In this document: positions 9,861-19,489 of the stretch, in pieces
Position numbering within the stretch: position 1 is the first letter of the stretch
How the letters are laid out: each line of letters starts with the position of its first letter
Source: a virus
IMG/VR virus record: IMGVR_UViG_3300025141_013870
Span: 1-64,000 of that record
DNA: 64,000 nt
Strand: one strand, 5' to 3'
Position numbers and translations under genes: made by a program
The notes under the pieces: generated by a model
What the model was told of the DNA's origin: nothing
The model's input: only the letters and a program-made list of their open reading frames with translations
Databases searched by the model: none

Positions 9861-10829
9861 ATGGAGACTTTTACATCAAAGATAGACTTTATCAAGAGTA
9901 TTCTTGGCGATGTTGAAATTGCTAGAGATGGTGTTAATATAGCAGCATCTTGTCCAAACTGTGGATCTAAAGGTAGAAATAAAAAGAAATTTTCAATAAA
10001 CATTGAGAGCTGGAATTGTCACTGTTGGGTGTGCGGAATCAAGGGAAGAAATCCTGGTAATATTCTTTTTAAGCATGTTAGTTCCTCGTCATCAAAGGAG
10101 TTCAAAAGGAGATTTCTTAAACAGGGAGAAATTGATCAAGTATCAATAGTTGATGATATAGAGGCTGTAAGTCTACCAGATAGATTTTCGCCACTCTGCC
10201 TCAGATTAGAATCAAGAGATCCAGATGTGCGAGACTGTCTAAGATATCTAAAAAATAGAGGAATAACTCATAGAGATTTATGGTATTTTAAAATTGGATC
10301 AGTTACCAATGGAAGGCTGAGAAGAAGAGTGATTATTCCATCATTTGACTTAAGCGGAAATTTAAATTTCTTTTCTGCAAGATCAATAGATGATAAATCA
10401 TATAGAAAATATATCAACTCAGATGTTAAAAAAAGCGATATCATATTCAATGAGGTAAACATAGACTGGTCAAAGGAGCTAACTATCGTAGAGGGGCCAT
10501 TTGATCTTTTAAAATGTGATCAAAACGCCACATGCCTATTAGGATCAACGCTAAATAAGAGCTCATATCTATTCAAGAGAATAGTATCAAACCGTACTCC
10601 TATTTTGTTATCACTAGATTCAGATGCAAGAGATAAATCTTTAAAGATAGCTGATATTCTAATAAAATATTCATGCACAGTTCGGATAATGGATTTAGAA
10701 AATTTTCAAGATGTAGGCGAGATGTCAAGGTCTGATTTTGAAAAATTAAAAAACAAAGCAGTCACGTGGTCAAGATATGGATCACTAATGGAAAAAATTT
10801 CAACAATTCGAACAGGATCGTTGTTCTAG
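9861..10829 (+). CDS. DNA primase (DnaG/gp61-like)
   Basis: 322 residues. An N-terminal zinc finger at about residues 30-55 (CPNCGSK, then CHCWVCG) is followed by a primase core (YLKNRGITHRDLWYFKIG) and a TOPRIM fold: VEGPFDLLK near residue 210 supplies the Glu and LLSLDSDARDK near residue 250 supplies the acidic pair. The enzyme makes RNA primers for the lagging strand, working with the gp41-like helicase at 54597. It is the size of T4 gp61 (342 residues). A TATATTT element lies just before the ATG, but no clear ribosome site is present. Confidence 0.85.
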   Translation: METFTSKIDFIKSILGDVEIARDGVNIAASCPNCGSKGRNKKKFSINIESWNCHCWVCGIKGRNPGNILFKHVSSSSSKEFKRRFLKQGEIDQVSIVDDIEAVSLPDRFSPLCLRLESRDPDVRDCLRYLKNRGITHRDLWYFKIGSVTNGRLRRRVIIPSFDLSGNLNFFSARSIDDKSYRKYINSDVKKSDIIFNEVNIDWSKELTIVEGPFDLLKCDQNATCLLGSTLNKSSYLFKRIVSNRTPILLSLDSDARDKSLKIADILIKYSCTVRIMDLENFQDVGEMSRSDFEKLKNKAVTWSRYGSLMEKISTIRTGSLF

Positions 10830-10858
10830 ATCACCATAGTTATGTACGTGAGGATAGA

Positions 10859-11089
10859 ATGATAGATCTTCTGAGAGAACTTATCAGAGAAGAGATTAAA
10901 AAATTAATCCAAGATGATGCACTATTTAGAAGGGGTGAGAATCCTGGAATCTTAAGTCGTAAAGATGATCCGGGAATTGAATCTGACTTTGATGTGCATG
11001 GAGATGAGTGTCCTAGCTGCGGGGAGGTTATATGTGTTTGCCCACCGCCCAGAAATATTTCAGCCGCACAAAGAGCTGATGAAATATAG
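10859..11089 (+). CDS. Small protein with helix motif and Cys cluster
   Basis: 76 residues from the ATG at 10859, which has GAGG at 10850-10853. An earlier in-frame start at 10766 would overlap the primase gene and lacks a ribosome site, so I prefer the shorter form. The N-terminus is an amphipathic helix (MIDLLRELIREEIKKLIQ) of a type that recurs in several other proteins of this phage. The C-terminus holds CPSCGEVICVC, a likely metal site. Function unknown. Confidence 0.5.
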   Translation: MIDLLRELIREEIKKLIQDDALFRRGENPGILSRKDDPGIESDFDVHGDECPSCGEVICVCPPPRNISAAQRADEI

Positions 11090-11142
11090 TCTTGTACACA
11101 TGCTAATATTGTGAAACAATTATATTAATAGAAGAAGGTTTA

Positions 11143-14100
11143 ATGAGAATTATTCACTTGGCAGATATTCACTGGCGAGGACTGTCACGTCACGATGAAT
11201 ATCGAGAGTCTTTTTCACAGTTTTTTAACCAGGCTAAAGATCTTAATCCTGATGTTATCTACATTGGGGGAGACATTGTTCATAATAAGACCCAGGGTAT
11301 ATCCCCAGAGCTTATAGATTGTCTCTGTTGGTGGTTTACTGGACTATCTAATATTGCACCCACGCATATAATTCTAGGCAACCATGATGGTCTGGTGCTT
11401 AATAATGATAGGCAGGATGCAATCTCCCCAATAATAACAGCATTAGAAAATCCCGATATACACCTGTATAAGGAGTCAGGAGTGTATCCTGTTAAAGATT
11501 ATGAGGATTTTAACTGGTGTGTCTTTTCATGCTTTGACGAGAAAGGATGGGGTAAAGTAAAACCAGAGAAAGATAAGATAAACATAGCACTATTTCACGG
11601 AGCAGTGTGGGGGTCAAAAACTGATATAGACTTTAGCATAGAAGGCGACGTCACAGATGACTTTTTTGATCAATTTGACTTCGCATTGCTTGGAGACATA
11701 CACAAGAAACAGTTTTTAAATGAAAAAAGAACCATGGCATATCCTGGTTCATCAATTCAACAAAACTATGGTGAAGACTTAGGCAAAGGATTTTTAATAT
11801 GGGACATTGAAAGTAAAGATAAGTTTACTAGTGAGTTTCATCCTATTCTTCACACAAAACCATTTGTGACAATAGAATGGATGGGAAATGTCCAGGACAC
11901 AGTTGATGAGTCATTTAACTATCCCGATGGTTCAAGATTTAGAATACGATCTAAGAATAAAATAACGCAGTTAGATAGTACTCAGCTACAGCACACGTTA
12001 AAAAGAGAGAAAGAGGCAACAGAGGTAGTTTTTAAGGCAGATAGCTCCTTAGATGTGTCAAAGATAACCACGTCAGCAGGCATATTAAATAAAGAAAATC
12101 TTAGAGATTCAAATACACATAAAAATCTCATAAGAGAATTTTATTCTGATATTAGTTTAAGTGATAGTGATTTTAATAGGCTGGATGGATTAATTGACAA
12201 ATATGTGTCACAGATAACTGATAATCAGGACATACTAAGAAATACTCGATGGCAAATAAATTCTATAAAGTTTAATAATTTATTTGCCTATGGTGATGGA
12301 AACTTTATTAATTTTGAAAACTTGCCAGGGATAACTGGAATTTTTGGAAAAAATAGAAAAGGAAAGTCTTCTATTATTGGATCTTTAATGTATGGACTTT
12401 TCAATACAACTGATAGAGGATCCATCAAAAATCTTCACCTTATTAATAGTAGAAAAAATAGATGCGATGCTGAAATTGATGTAACTGTGAACGGAGATCC
12501 GTTTAAAATCATTAGAGAGACTGTATCACATCAGACTAGAAAGGGAGAAGTTTACGCGTCAACTTCATTAAATTTAATAAAAACTGGTGAAAATAAAGAA
12601 AATATAACTGAAGAGCAAAGAAGAGAAACAGAAAAGATATTAAGAAAGATGATAGGGACTTCTGATGATTTTTTAATGACGTCCTTAGCATCTCAAGGTG
12701 AGATGAACACGTTTATAAGAGAAAAAGCGACAATGAGAAAAATGATTCTCACAAAGTTTTTAGATCTAGTTGTGTTTGAAAAGATGCATGAAATATCAAA
12801 ATCTGAATCATCAAACATAAGAGCCAAGGCAAAATCTTACCCTGACATAGACTGGGATGAGGAAATAGATAATTTTCAATTAGATGTGATAGATTCGATG
12901 TCAGAATTAAAGGAGATAGAACAAGAGATTTCTCAAAAAAGAAAGATATTAAGAGATCTCAATATAGATCTTGCGACATCAGACAACCCTGATGTTGTCA
13001 CAGAGAGTGAATATTCTAAACAAGAGCGTATTGTTGAAAATATTAAAAATAAAATTTATAATTTTGAAAGCTCTATAGAAGACGTTTCTGAAAAGATAAA
13101 TCTTACAATATTAAAAAAGGAAAAAATTGAACTTGTAAAAGCAGATTTTTCTATAGACGAGCTTAAGTCAAAACTTGAGATACAAAAAAATTTAGAAAAA
13201 GTGTGTGTAGAATTAAATTATGAATATGAAAATCACAAGCGCGAGCTTAAAAGACAAAAAAAATCAATAAAAAAACTTAGCGACGTGCCGTGCGGAGACA
13301 GCTTTCCATTATGCAAGTTTATAAGAGATTCTCATAAAGATAAGGGAAAAATAGAATCACAGCACGAAATTGTTAAAAAATCTCTCGATACACTGACAGA
13401 TATTAAAAGTTTGCTCGATGAAATAATCTGTGAGGAAATAAATGAAAAGATTGACAAGTATGATGCTTTCGTTAAAAGACAATCAGAGCTATCCATAGAA
13501 ACTTCTACACTGCAAATAGAGCTGAACAATATTGTAAATGATAAAAATCACAAAGTGTCACAATTAAAAAGTGAAAGTGAAAAATTACATGAAATGGGCT
13601 CCAAGCTGATTCAAGGTGATGAAAGTCCATCTGCAGTTATCAGATCTAGAATTATGTCTCTTGAGAATGAAATTAAAAATCTTGACAAGAAAAGAGTGCG
13701 TCGATTTGAAAAGATGGCTAGATTAAAGGTTGAAATAGCTAGAATAAAGAGTGACAGAAGTGAGCTTGAAAAAATAAAAGATGATTTAAGAATATATGAT
13801 CTCTTTATTCAGGCGGTGTCAAAGACAGGAATACCTCTCCAGATAATGATGTCACAGCTTCCAGTTATTAATGACGAGATATCTAAGATCTTACAGGGAG
13901 TTGTAGGATTTACAGTTGAGCTTGAGGCAGATTCAGACTCAAATTCTATGGATGTCTATATAGACTACGGAGACTCTAGAAGGATAATTGAATTAGCGTC
14001 TGGAATGGAGAAGATGATGTCATCTCTAGCGATTAGAGTTGCACTGATTAATGTATCTTCTCTGACAAAGACTAATATGCTTATAATAGATGAGGGATTT

Positions 14101-14271
14101 GGAGCTCTTGATGAAACTAATATCGAAGCATGCAGTAGACTATTAGAGTCACTTAAGAAATGGTTTAAAAACATTCTAGTCATCTCTCATGTTGATGCAA
14201 TTAAAGATGCAGTAGATAATTCATTAGAGATAACTAAAAATGGAAAAGATGCAAAAGTCTATCACAGATGA
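11143..14271 (+). CDS. Fused Mre11-Rad50 (SbcD-SbcC, gp47-gp46) nuclease
   Basis: One 1042-residue reading frame joins two proteins that are separate in T4. The N-terminus is an SbcD/gp47 phosphoesterase with motifs LADIHW, GGDIVHNK, LGNHDG, LFHGAV and LLGDIHKK. From about residue 366 it becomes SbcC/gp46: Walker A GKNRKGKSS near residues 401-409, long coiled coils, a CGDSFPLC apex near residue 715 in place of the usual CxxC zinc hook, signature LASGMEKMM near residue 951 and Walker B MLIIDEGFGALDE near residue 980. The complex resects DNA ends for recombination-dependent replication with UvsX. Ribosome site AGAAGG precedes the ATG. Confidence 0.9.
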   Translation: MRIIHLADIHWRGLSRHDEYRESFSQFFNQAKDLNPDVIYIGGDIVHNKTQGISPELIDCLCWWFTGLSNIAPTHIILGNHDGLVLNNDRQDAISPIITALENPDIHLYKESGVYPVKDYEDFNWCVFSCFDEKGWGKVKPEKDKINIALFHGAVWGSKTDIDFSIEGDVTDDFFDQFDFALLGDIHKKQFLNEKRTMAYPGSSIQQNYGEDLGKGFLIWDIESKDKFTSEFHPILHTKPFVTIEWMGNVQDTVDESFNYPDGSRFRIRSKNKITQLDSTQLQHTLKREKEATEVVFKADSSLDVSKITTSAGILNKENLRDSNTHKNLIREFYSDISLSDSDFNRLDGLIDKYVSQITDNQDILRNTRWQINSIKFNNLFAYGDGNFINFENLPGITGIFGKNRKGKSSIIGSLMYGLFNTTDRGSIKNLHLINSRKNRCDAEIDVTVNGDPFKIIRETVSHQTRKGEVYASTSLNLIKTGENKENITEEQRRETEKILRKMIGTSDDFLMTSLASQGEMNTFIREKATMRKMILTKFLDLVVFEKMHEISKSESSNIRAKAKSYPDIDWDEEIDNFQLDVIDSMSELKEIEQEISQKRKILRDLNIDLATSDNPDVVTESEYSKQERIVENIKNKIYNFESSIEDVSEKINLTILKKEKIELVKADFSIDELKSKLEIQKNLEKVCVELNYEYENHKRELKRQKKSIKKLSDVPCGDSFPLCKFIRDSHKDKGKIESQHEIVKKSLDTLTDIKSLLDEIICEEINEKIDKYDAFVKRQSELSIETSTLQIELNNIVNDKNHKVSQLKSESEKLHEMGSKLIQGDESPSAVIRSRIMSLENEIKNLDKKRVRRFEKMARLKVEIARIKSDRSELEKIKDDLRIYDLFIQAVSKTGIPLQIMMSQLPVINDEISKILQGVVGFTVELEADSDSNSMDVYIDYGDSRRIIELASGMEKMMSSLAIRVALINVSSLTKTNMLIIDEGFGALDETNIEACSRLLESLKKWFKNILVISHVDAIKDAVDNSLEITKNGKDAKVYHR

Positions 14272-14545
14272 AGAAACAGGAGATAGATATTTTCTAATAA
14301 TAGATGATGACTTTATTAGAGGCGAATTCTTTTGCCCGATATGCGAATTTATTATGAATCAAATGTCAGATCCTGATTTTTATCAGGAGTTTGGATGTTG
14401 CTCATCGTGCGGAATGAAATTTGCACAATCACGAAGAGATGAGTGGAAGAATGGCTGGAGACCTTCAAAAAAACAAATTGATGAACATAAGATGTTCATT
14501 GAAAGCCAACCACTTGGTTTATTTTTAGGCGATGAACATAATTAG
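14240..14545 (+). CDS. Small zinc-ribbon-like protein
   Basis: 101 residues overlapping the end of the Mre11-Rad50 gene by 32 bases. It has CPIC near residue 33 and CCSSCG near residue 52, a CxxC pair arrangement expected to bind zinc, followed by a Trp-rich basic segment (DEWKNGWRPSKKQ). A second Met three codons in is an alternative start. It is the third Cys-rich small protein in 6 kb. No function recognised; a nucleic acid-binding role is only a guess. Confidence 0.5.
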   Translation: MEKMQKSITDEETGDRYFLIIDDDFIRGEFFCPICEFIMNQMSDPDFYQEFGCCSSCGMKFAQSRRDEWKNGWRPSKKQIDEHKMFIESQPLGLFLGDEHN

Positions 14546-14564
14546 TATGTGGGAGTAATTTATT

Positions 14565-14951
14565 ATGCTAAACACAAGTGAAATTAATGCTTTAGGACAG
14601 ATTCTTAATGACACCTGGGGTCAATCAACAAGAGGTGATTTTAGAACGCCTACGATGGCAATGAGATCAACTCTTGAAGGAGATCATCTTTCATGCAATT
14701 ATACAACTGTAGTCCATCTCGCATCTGAAAGAAATGTAAGAGATCAGGTAAAAACATTCGCAGACGAGTCTATCAAATTGACTAGTGATTTTATGAAAAG
14801 TCTTAGAAAGGAATTTAAAGAATCTACAGGACGTGCACTGAAGGTAAAAGAGGTAGGAACTTCTGATAGCGTGGAGCTAATAACTGCTTCACCATTTACA
14901 CCTAGAAAAACTGCATATTATAGACGGTTTACAAGGTTTCAGGTCGAATAA
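14565..14951 (+). CDS. Hypothetical protein upstream of TerL
   Basis: 128 residues, well preceded by GGGAG. No family recognised. It starts MLNTSEINALGQILNDTWG and ends in a basic aromatic tail (YYRRFTRFQ). Its stop overlaps the terminase start in a TAATG, which implies translational coupling. The position just before TerL is where small terminase (gp16) sits in T4, but the size and sequence give no real support for that, so it stays hypothetical. It could equally be a minor head protein. Confidence 0.45.
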   Translation: MLNTSEINALGQILNDTWGQSTRGDFRTPTMAMRSTLEGDHLSCNYTTVVHLASERNVRDQVKTFADESIKLTSDFMKSLRKEFKESTGRALKVKEVGTSDSVELITASPFTPRKTAYYRRFTRFQVE

Positions 14952-16576
14952 TGTCCACAACTAACAAGTCAAGGCAGATAGCTGAGATTGTTAAGTGTGG
15001 AAAAGATCCTTCTTACTTTTTCAACTCTTACATGAAGATCCAGCATCCTGTAAGAGGATTGATAAAGTTTAATACATATTCGTTTCAAGATGAATGTGTT
15101 GAGACTTTTAATAGTGAAAGATTCTCAATAATATTAAAATCAAGACAGCTTGGAATGTCAACTTTATCAGCTGCGTATGCAGTGTGGCTTGCTCTTTTTC
15201 AAAGAGATAAAAATATTCTTATCATCGCTACTAAGCTGAGTGTTGCTCAAAACTTTATCACAAAAGTAAAGACGATGATAAGAAGTCTTCCAAAGTGGCT
15301 AGTCTTAGCAGAAATTGTCACAAATAATAAGCAGCTAATAGAATTTAGTCATGGATCATCTATAAAGGCAATACCCACATCTGATGATGCTGGTAGATCT
15401 GAAGCTCTTTCTCTTTTGATTATAGATGAAGCTGCATTTGTTAGAAACTTTGATGAATTATGGATGGGACTTTACCCAACAATTTCAACAGGGGGAAGAG
15501 TTATAATTTTATCTACTCCAAATGGTGTCGGTGGTCAATATTATAAGCTATATACTGATGCCGAGGCAGGACTAAATGAGTTTAAAGCGATAAAGATTCC
15601 TTGGGATGATCATCCAGAAAGAGATCAGGCGTGGTTTGATGAAACGACTAAGAATCTATCGGACAGACAAATATCGCAAGAGTATCTATGTGATTTTGCT
15701 TCATCTGGAGAGACATTTTTATCAGCTTCAGATATTGAATGGATAAGAGAGATATGTGTCCCGCCAAAGGAGAGAGCTGGAATAGATAGAAATGTGTGGA
15801 TATGGAAGTATCCTCTCTCAGAGCATAGCTATATTGTTTCCGCAGATGTCGCGAGAGGTGATTCAAAAGATTTTTCTACATTTCATATAATTGATTTAAA
15901 TGAAGGAGAGTGTGTTGTAGAATATAAGGGGAAAATACCTCCTGATAGATTTGGAGAGCTTTTAAATGAATTTGGCTTAAAATATAATAAAGCGCTAATG
16001 TGTCCTGAGAATAACAGCTACGGATACGCGACACTAGTGAAGCTCAAGGAGTTGCAATATCCCAATCTATACTATAGAAAAAGAAAATCAGTCTTTATAG
16101 GTGACTACATTCCTTCAGCCGAAACAGATATCGCAGGTTTTACAACAAGCGGAAAAACTCGTAATTTAATACTAACAAAGCTAGAAGAGATTATAAGAAA
16201 CAAACAGATTAACATCTATTCAACAAGATTCTATGAGGAACTAAAGACATTTGTATGGAAAGGAAATAAAGCACAGGCTATGAAAGGATATAATGATGAT
16301 CTTGTGATCAGCTTTGCTATTTCTACATGGCTCTATGATTCATCTTCTGAATATGGTAAAAATTCCAAAGAGCTTAATTCTGCTATGCTAAAAGCTATGA
16401 AAATGACAAGAAATACATATGATGACATGCCGGGCGCAATAACAGAGGGTAGACCTCATAGTTCTACGTCAAGAAATCCAAACGAGCATCCAGACAGCAT
16501 TAAAAAAAATTCGCTATCATCAGGCTGGAATAAAAAATTGCAAATCATGGCAGATCACGACTGGCTTATTAAGTGA
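14951..16576 (+). CDS. terL: Terminase large subunit (gp17-like)
   Basis: 541 residues. ATPase domain: adenine-side motif near FQDECVE, Walker A-like SRQLGMST at about residues 65-72 and Walker B LLIIDEAAF near residues 155-163, then a coupling motif ILSTPNG. The C-terminal RNase H-like nuclease shows SADVARGDSKDFST near residue 298, CPENNSYG, and a late NDDLVISFA with the final acids. It pumps and cuts phage DNA at the portal. Length is close to that of T4 gp17 (610 residues). It is coupled by a one-base overlap to the preceding gene. Confidence 0.92.
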   Translation: MSTTNKSRQIAEIVKCGKDPSYFFNSYMKIQHPVRGLIKFNTYSFQDECVETFNSERFSIILKSRQLGMSTLSAAYAVWLALFQRDKNILIIATKLSVAQNFITKVKTMIRSLPKWLVLAEIVTNNKQLIEFSHGSSIKAIPTSDDAGRSEALSLLIIDEAAFVRNFDELWMGLYPTISTGGRVIILSTPNGVGGQYYKLYTDAEAGLNEFKAIKIPWDDHPERDQAWFDETTKNLSDRQISQEYLCDFASSGETFLSASDIEWIREICVPPKERAGIDRNVWIWKYPLSEHSYIVSADVARGDSKDFSTFHIIDLNEGECVVEYKGKIPPDRFGELLNEFGLKYNKALMCPENNSYGYATLVKLKELQYPNLYYRKRKSVFIGDYIPSAETDIAGFTTSGKTRNLILTKLEEIIRNKQINIYSTRFYEELKTFVWKGNKAQAMKGYNDDLVISFAISTWLYDSSSEYGKNSKELNSAMLKAMKMTRNTYDDMPGAITEGRPHSSTSRNPNEHPDSIKKNSLSSGWNKKLQIMADHDWLIK

Positions 16577-16582
16577 GATTAA

Positions 16583-18631
16583 ATGGCAAATAATAATTCA
16601 CAAAGTCTCTTTAGACGTCTGACTCAGCTTTTTAGAAGCGGCCCTGTTATTAAAAGAAAGGTGAGGGACTTCGAGTCTTCTTCTAAGACATCATCTGCTT
16701 TTGAGATGTTTAGAAAGACACAAAGCCATGTCTATAGCACAGCAATGAGTGCATATGGAACGTACGATAGAATGGCGAGATACTCAGATTTCTCAGAGAT
16801 GGAATATACTCCTGAGATCAGCTCGGCATTGGACATATACTCCGAAGAGACAGTTGCAGCAGATGAACATGGGAAAGTTCTTCACATTCACTCTGAAAAC
16901 CCCACCATACAAAAATTACTTGATGAGCTTTTTTATGATACTTTAAATGTTGAATTTAACTTAACATCGTGGGTAAGAAATCTTTGTAAATATGGAGATT
17001 TCTTTCTATTCAACGACGTGAGTCCTGAATATGGAATAATTAGCGGCTACCCAATGCCAGTCAATGAGGTGGAAAGAGAAGAGGGGTTTGATCCCCAGGA
17101 TCCGATGGCTGTTAGATTTAGGTGGGTCACACAAGGAAACCAGGTTCTTGAGAACTGGCAGGTCTGTCACATGAGAGTTCTGGGAAACGATGCATTTCTT
17201 CCGTATGGATCATCTGTCCTTGAGGCAGCAAGAAGAATATGGAGACAATTGATATTAGTTGAAGATGCGATGCTAGTCTACAGGGTTGTAAGGTCCCCGG
17301 AGAGAAGAGTTTTTTATGTTGATGTAGGAAATGTTCCGCCAGAGGAGATACCCAATTATATGGAACAGGTCCAAGCTACTCTAAAAAAGGCTCAGGTCGT
17401 TGATAGAAATACAGGTCGGGTTGATTTGAGATACAACCCGCTTAGTGTAGACGAAGATTATTATCTACCTGTTAGAGGCTCAGAATCTGGAACAAAGATA
17501 GACACACTCGCTGGCGGCGCAAATGCCACAGCAATAGAGGACGTTGAGTATATTCAGAAAAAATTATTTGCTGCCCTTAAAATTCCAAAAGCGTATCTTG
17601 GATATGACGAAGGATTAGGAGCAAAGGCTACTCTTTCTCAAGAGGATATCAGATTTTCAAGAACAATAAACAGAATTCAGAGAACTGTGGTGGCAGAGCT
17701 TAATAAGCTTTCAATTATTCATCTCTTTTGTAACGGTTTTGAGGGTGAAGATTTATTAGATTTTACATTACAGTTATCTAATCCCTCAACAATAGCGCAA
17801 CAGCAAAAGTTAGAGCTATATAGAAGTAGATTTGAAATAGCAACAAGTGCAGCAGGAGTTGAGGGTCTAGTTAGTAGAGACTGGGTAAGAAAACAGCTCT
17901 TTAGTATGACAAATGATGACATAGAGAATATTAGAGAGCAAAGAATAGATGATAAGATGGAAGATCTTGAGATTGAGGCTGTAAAGATTCCCGCCGCAGA
18001 AGGTGAAGAAGCAGATGATATGGGAACAGAAGACATGGGAATGGAAGAAGAGATGCCAGCTGAAGAGATGGAGCTTGCTTCCGACGACATGAATACGCGA
18101 GGATTACCGTTGTTATCAGACGGTGATAACGAATTCAATTTCAAGGATCTTTCAATAAGTGATGATTCAGCGCCAATAAAAGCACAAAATACTGTAAACA
18201 GACTATCAGAAAAGCTAGCTAAATCAGAAGATGATGCTGATGAATCTGATGAAACTCCTGCAGAAAAATCTAATGCAAATAGCAAAAGAAGAAACAAAAA
18301 AGGATATACTGATACAGATCATCTAAAGCTTGTGTCATCTGACCCTAAAGACGTATCAGATTCAATATCACATCCTCACGCAGAAAAACTTAGAAAGCAA
18401 AAAGATAAAAGTGAACGAAAGAGAGATATAAATCCATTAAAAGATTTTCACAAATCGTCGAAAATGACAGAATATGATGATTTTATGATAGATTTTATAG
18501 ACGATAAAATGGAAACACAGGCCAGGATGACTTCCCAGATAAGATCTACGTTAAAATCCCTTGAGAATAAAATAGGTAGTAATAGAACTGTACTTTTTGA
18601 ATCAGACAAATCTCCAGAGGAGGAACTATAG
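16583..18631 (+). CDS. Portal protein (gp20-like)
   Basis: 682 residues. The central region has the T4 portal signature: a DIYSEETVAAD segment, CHMRVLGNDAFLPYGSS, the helix RVVRSPERRVFYVDVG, and the KIPKAYLGYDEGLGAKATLS stem/clip region. The dodecameric portal initiates the prohead and conducts DNA. The C-terminal 170 residues form a long acidic, low-complexity extension (EEMPAEEMELASDDM type) and a charged tail, longer than in T4 gp20 (524 residues), which may interact with scaffold. It follows TerL by six bases. Confidence 0.9.
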   Translation: MANNNSQSLFRRLTQLFRSGPVIKRKVRDFESSSKTSSAFEMFRKTQSHVYSTAMSAYGTYDRMARYSDFSEMEYTPEISSALDIYSEETVAADEHGKVLHIHSENPTIQKLLDELFYDTLNVEFNLTSWVRNLCKYGDFFLFNDVSPEYGIISGYPMPVNEVEREEGFDPQDPMAVRFRWVTQGNQVLENWQVCHMRVLGNDAFLPYGSSVLEAARRIWRQLILVEDAMLVYRVVRSPERRVFYVDVGNVPPEEIPNYMEQVQATLKKAQVVDRNTGRVDLRYNPLSVDEDYYLPVRGSESGTKIDTLAGGANATAIEDVEYIQKKLFAALKIPKAYLGYDEGLGAKATLSQEDIRFSRTINRIQRTVVAELNKLSIIHLFCNGFEGEDLLDFTLQLSNPSTIAQQQKLELYRSRFEIATSAAGVEGLVSRDWVRKQLFSMTNDDIENIREQRIDDKMEDLEIEAVKIPAAEGEEADDMGTEDMGMEEEMPAEEMELASDDMNTRGLPLLSDGDNEFNFKDLSISDDSAPIKAQNTVNRLSEKLAKSEDDADESDETPAEKSNANSKRRNKKGYTDTDHLKLVSSDPKDVSDSISHPHAEKLRKQKDKSERKRDINPLKDFHKSSKMTEYDDFMIDFIDDKMETQARMTSQIRSTLKSLENKIGSNRTVLFESDKSPEEEL

Positions 18632-18634
18632 TTC

Positions 18635-19489
18635 ATGTCAAAATCTCACAATAAAAAAAGAAATGTAGGGATTATCTATGAGCTTTTACTTAGAAGCATT
18701 TCTAGCTCACTAATAAACGATGATAAAAAGATTGCTCAAAAAGCTTTAGATATCATTGGTAAAAGATTTGATAAATCAACAGAAATATACAAGGAGTTTA
18801 GGCTGTTTAATGCACTTGCAAAGTCAACTGTAAGTAGCTCAGCTGTGACTGCTGCTATTTTAACGGAAGCAAAACAAGCAGCAAGAAGATGTGATACTTC
18901 AACATTAAATATTGAAAAATCTAATTTGATTAGAGATATAAATCACAATCTTAATGACTCAAATTTTTATTATAGAAGAATACCTGAATATACGGTGTAT
19001 GCTACAATACAAACGCTTCTAAATGACTGGAGACAAAAAGATCAGGCAAGCCTATCAAGAGTTGTTCAATACGAATCAAAAGTGGCTGAGCATCTTTTAT
19101 CTGAGAAGCCTGTTATAGATCTTGAGAAAGATATTGATTCTGACGTGAACTCCTTGGTCGTAGATATCATGACAGAAAAAATTAATAAACGGTATAAAGG
19201 AAAATTAAGTAGCACACAGCGAGACGTTATTAAAGAATACATTTTTTCATTATCAGAAAACAAGAATGATAAAATTTTAAATAAACTAAACGAGATAAAA
19301 AATAGAACGATTTCAAACTTAGAGTCATTTAAAACAGTAACAAAAAACAGCGTCCTTCTTGAAAAGATAGAAGAAGTTAAAGATAAAATAGTTAGTGAGT
19401 CTTTTGATAAAATAGATGATGATTCTATTTCAAGATTTTTGGTTTTAATCCAGCTTCAACAAGAATTAAAGGAGGCTATAGATGGGTGA
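18635..19489 (+). CDS. Conserved hypothetical, portal-protease interval
   Basis: 284 residues, mostly helical and Lys/Ser-rich. The N-terminus (KRNVGIIYELLLRSISS) and the segments YKEFRLFNALAKSTVSSSAV and YATIQTLLNDWR look like a conserved protein found at this spot in marine T4-like phages. In T4 this interval holds the prohead core genes 67 and 68, so an internal prohead role is plausible but not shown. A GGAGG ribosome site lies upstream, inside the end of the portal gene. The 3' end overlaps the protease gene by eight bases. Confidence 0.55.
   Translation: MSKSHNKKRNVGIIYELLLRSISSSLINDDKKIAQKALDIIGKRFDKSTEIYKEFRLFNALAKSTVSSSAVTAAILTEAKQAARRCDTSTLNIEKSNLIRDINHNLNDSNFYYRRIPEYTVYATIQTLLNDWRQKDQASLSRVVQYESKVAEHLLSEKPVIDLEKDIDSDVNSLVVDIMTEKINKRYKGKLSSTQRDVIKEYIFSLSENKNDKILNKLNEIKNRTISNLESFKTVTKNSVLLEKIEEVKDKIVSESFDKIDDDSISRFLVLIQLQQELKEAIDG

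Noticed and set aside
17719-18297. 192-codon minus strand frame under the portal tail
   Set aside because: Serine-rich complement of acidic low-complexity codons (GAT/GAA read backwards); no ribosome site or neighbours on that strand.
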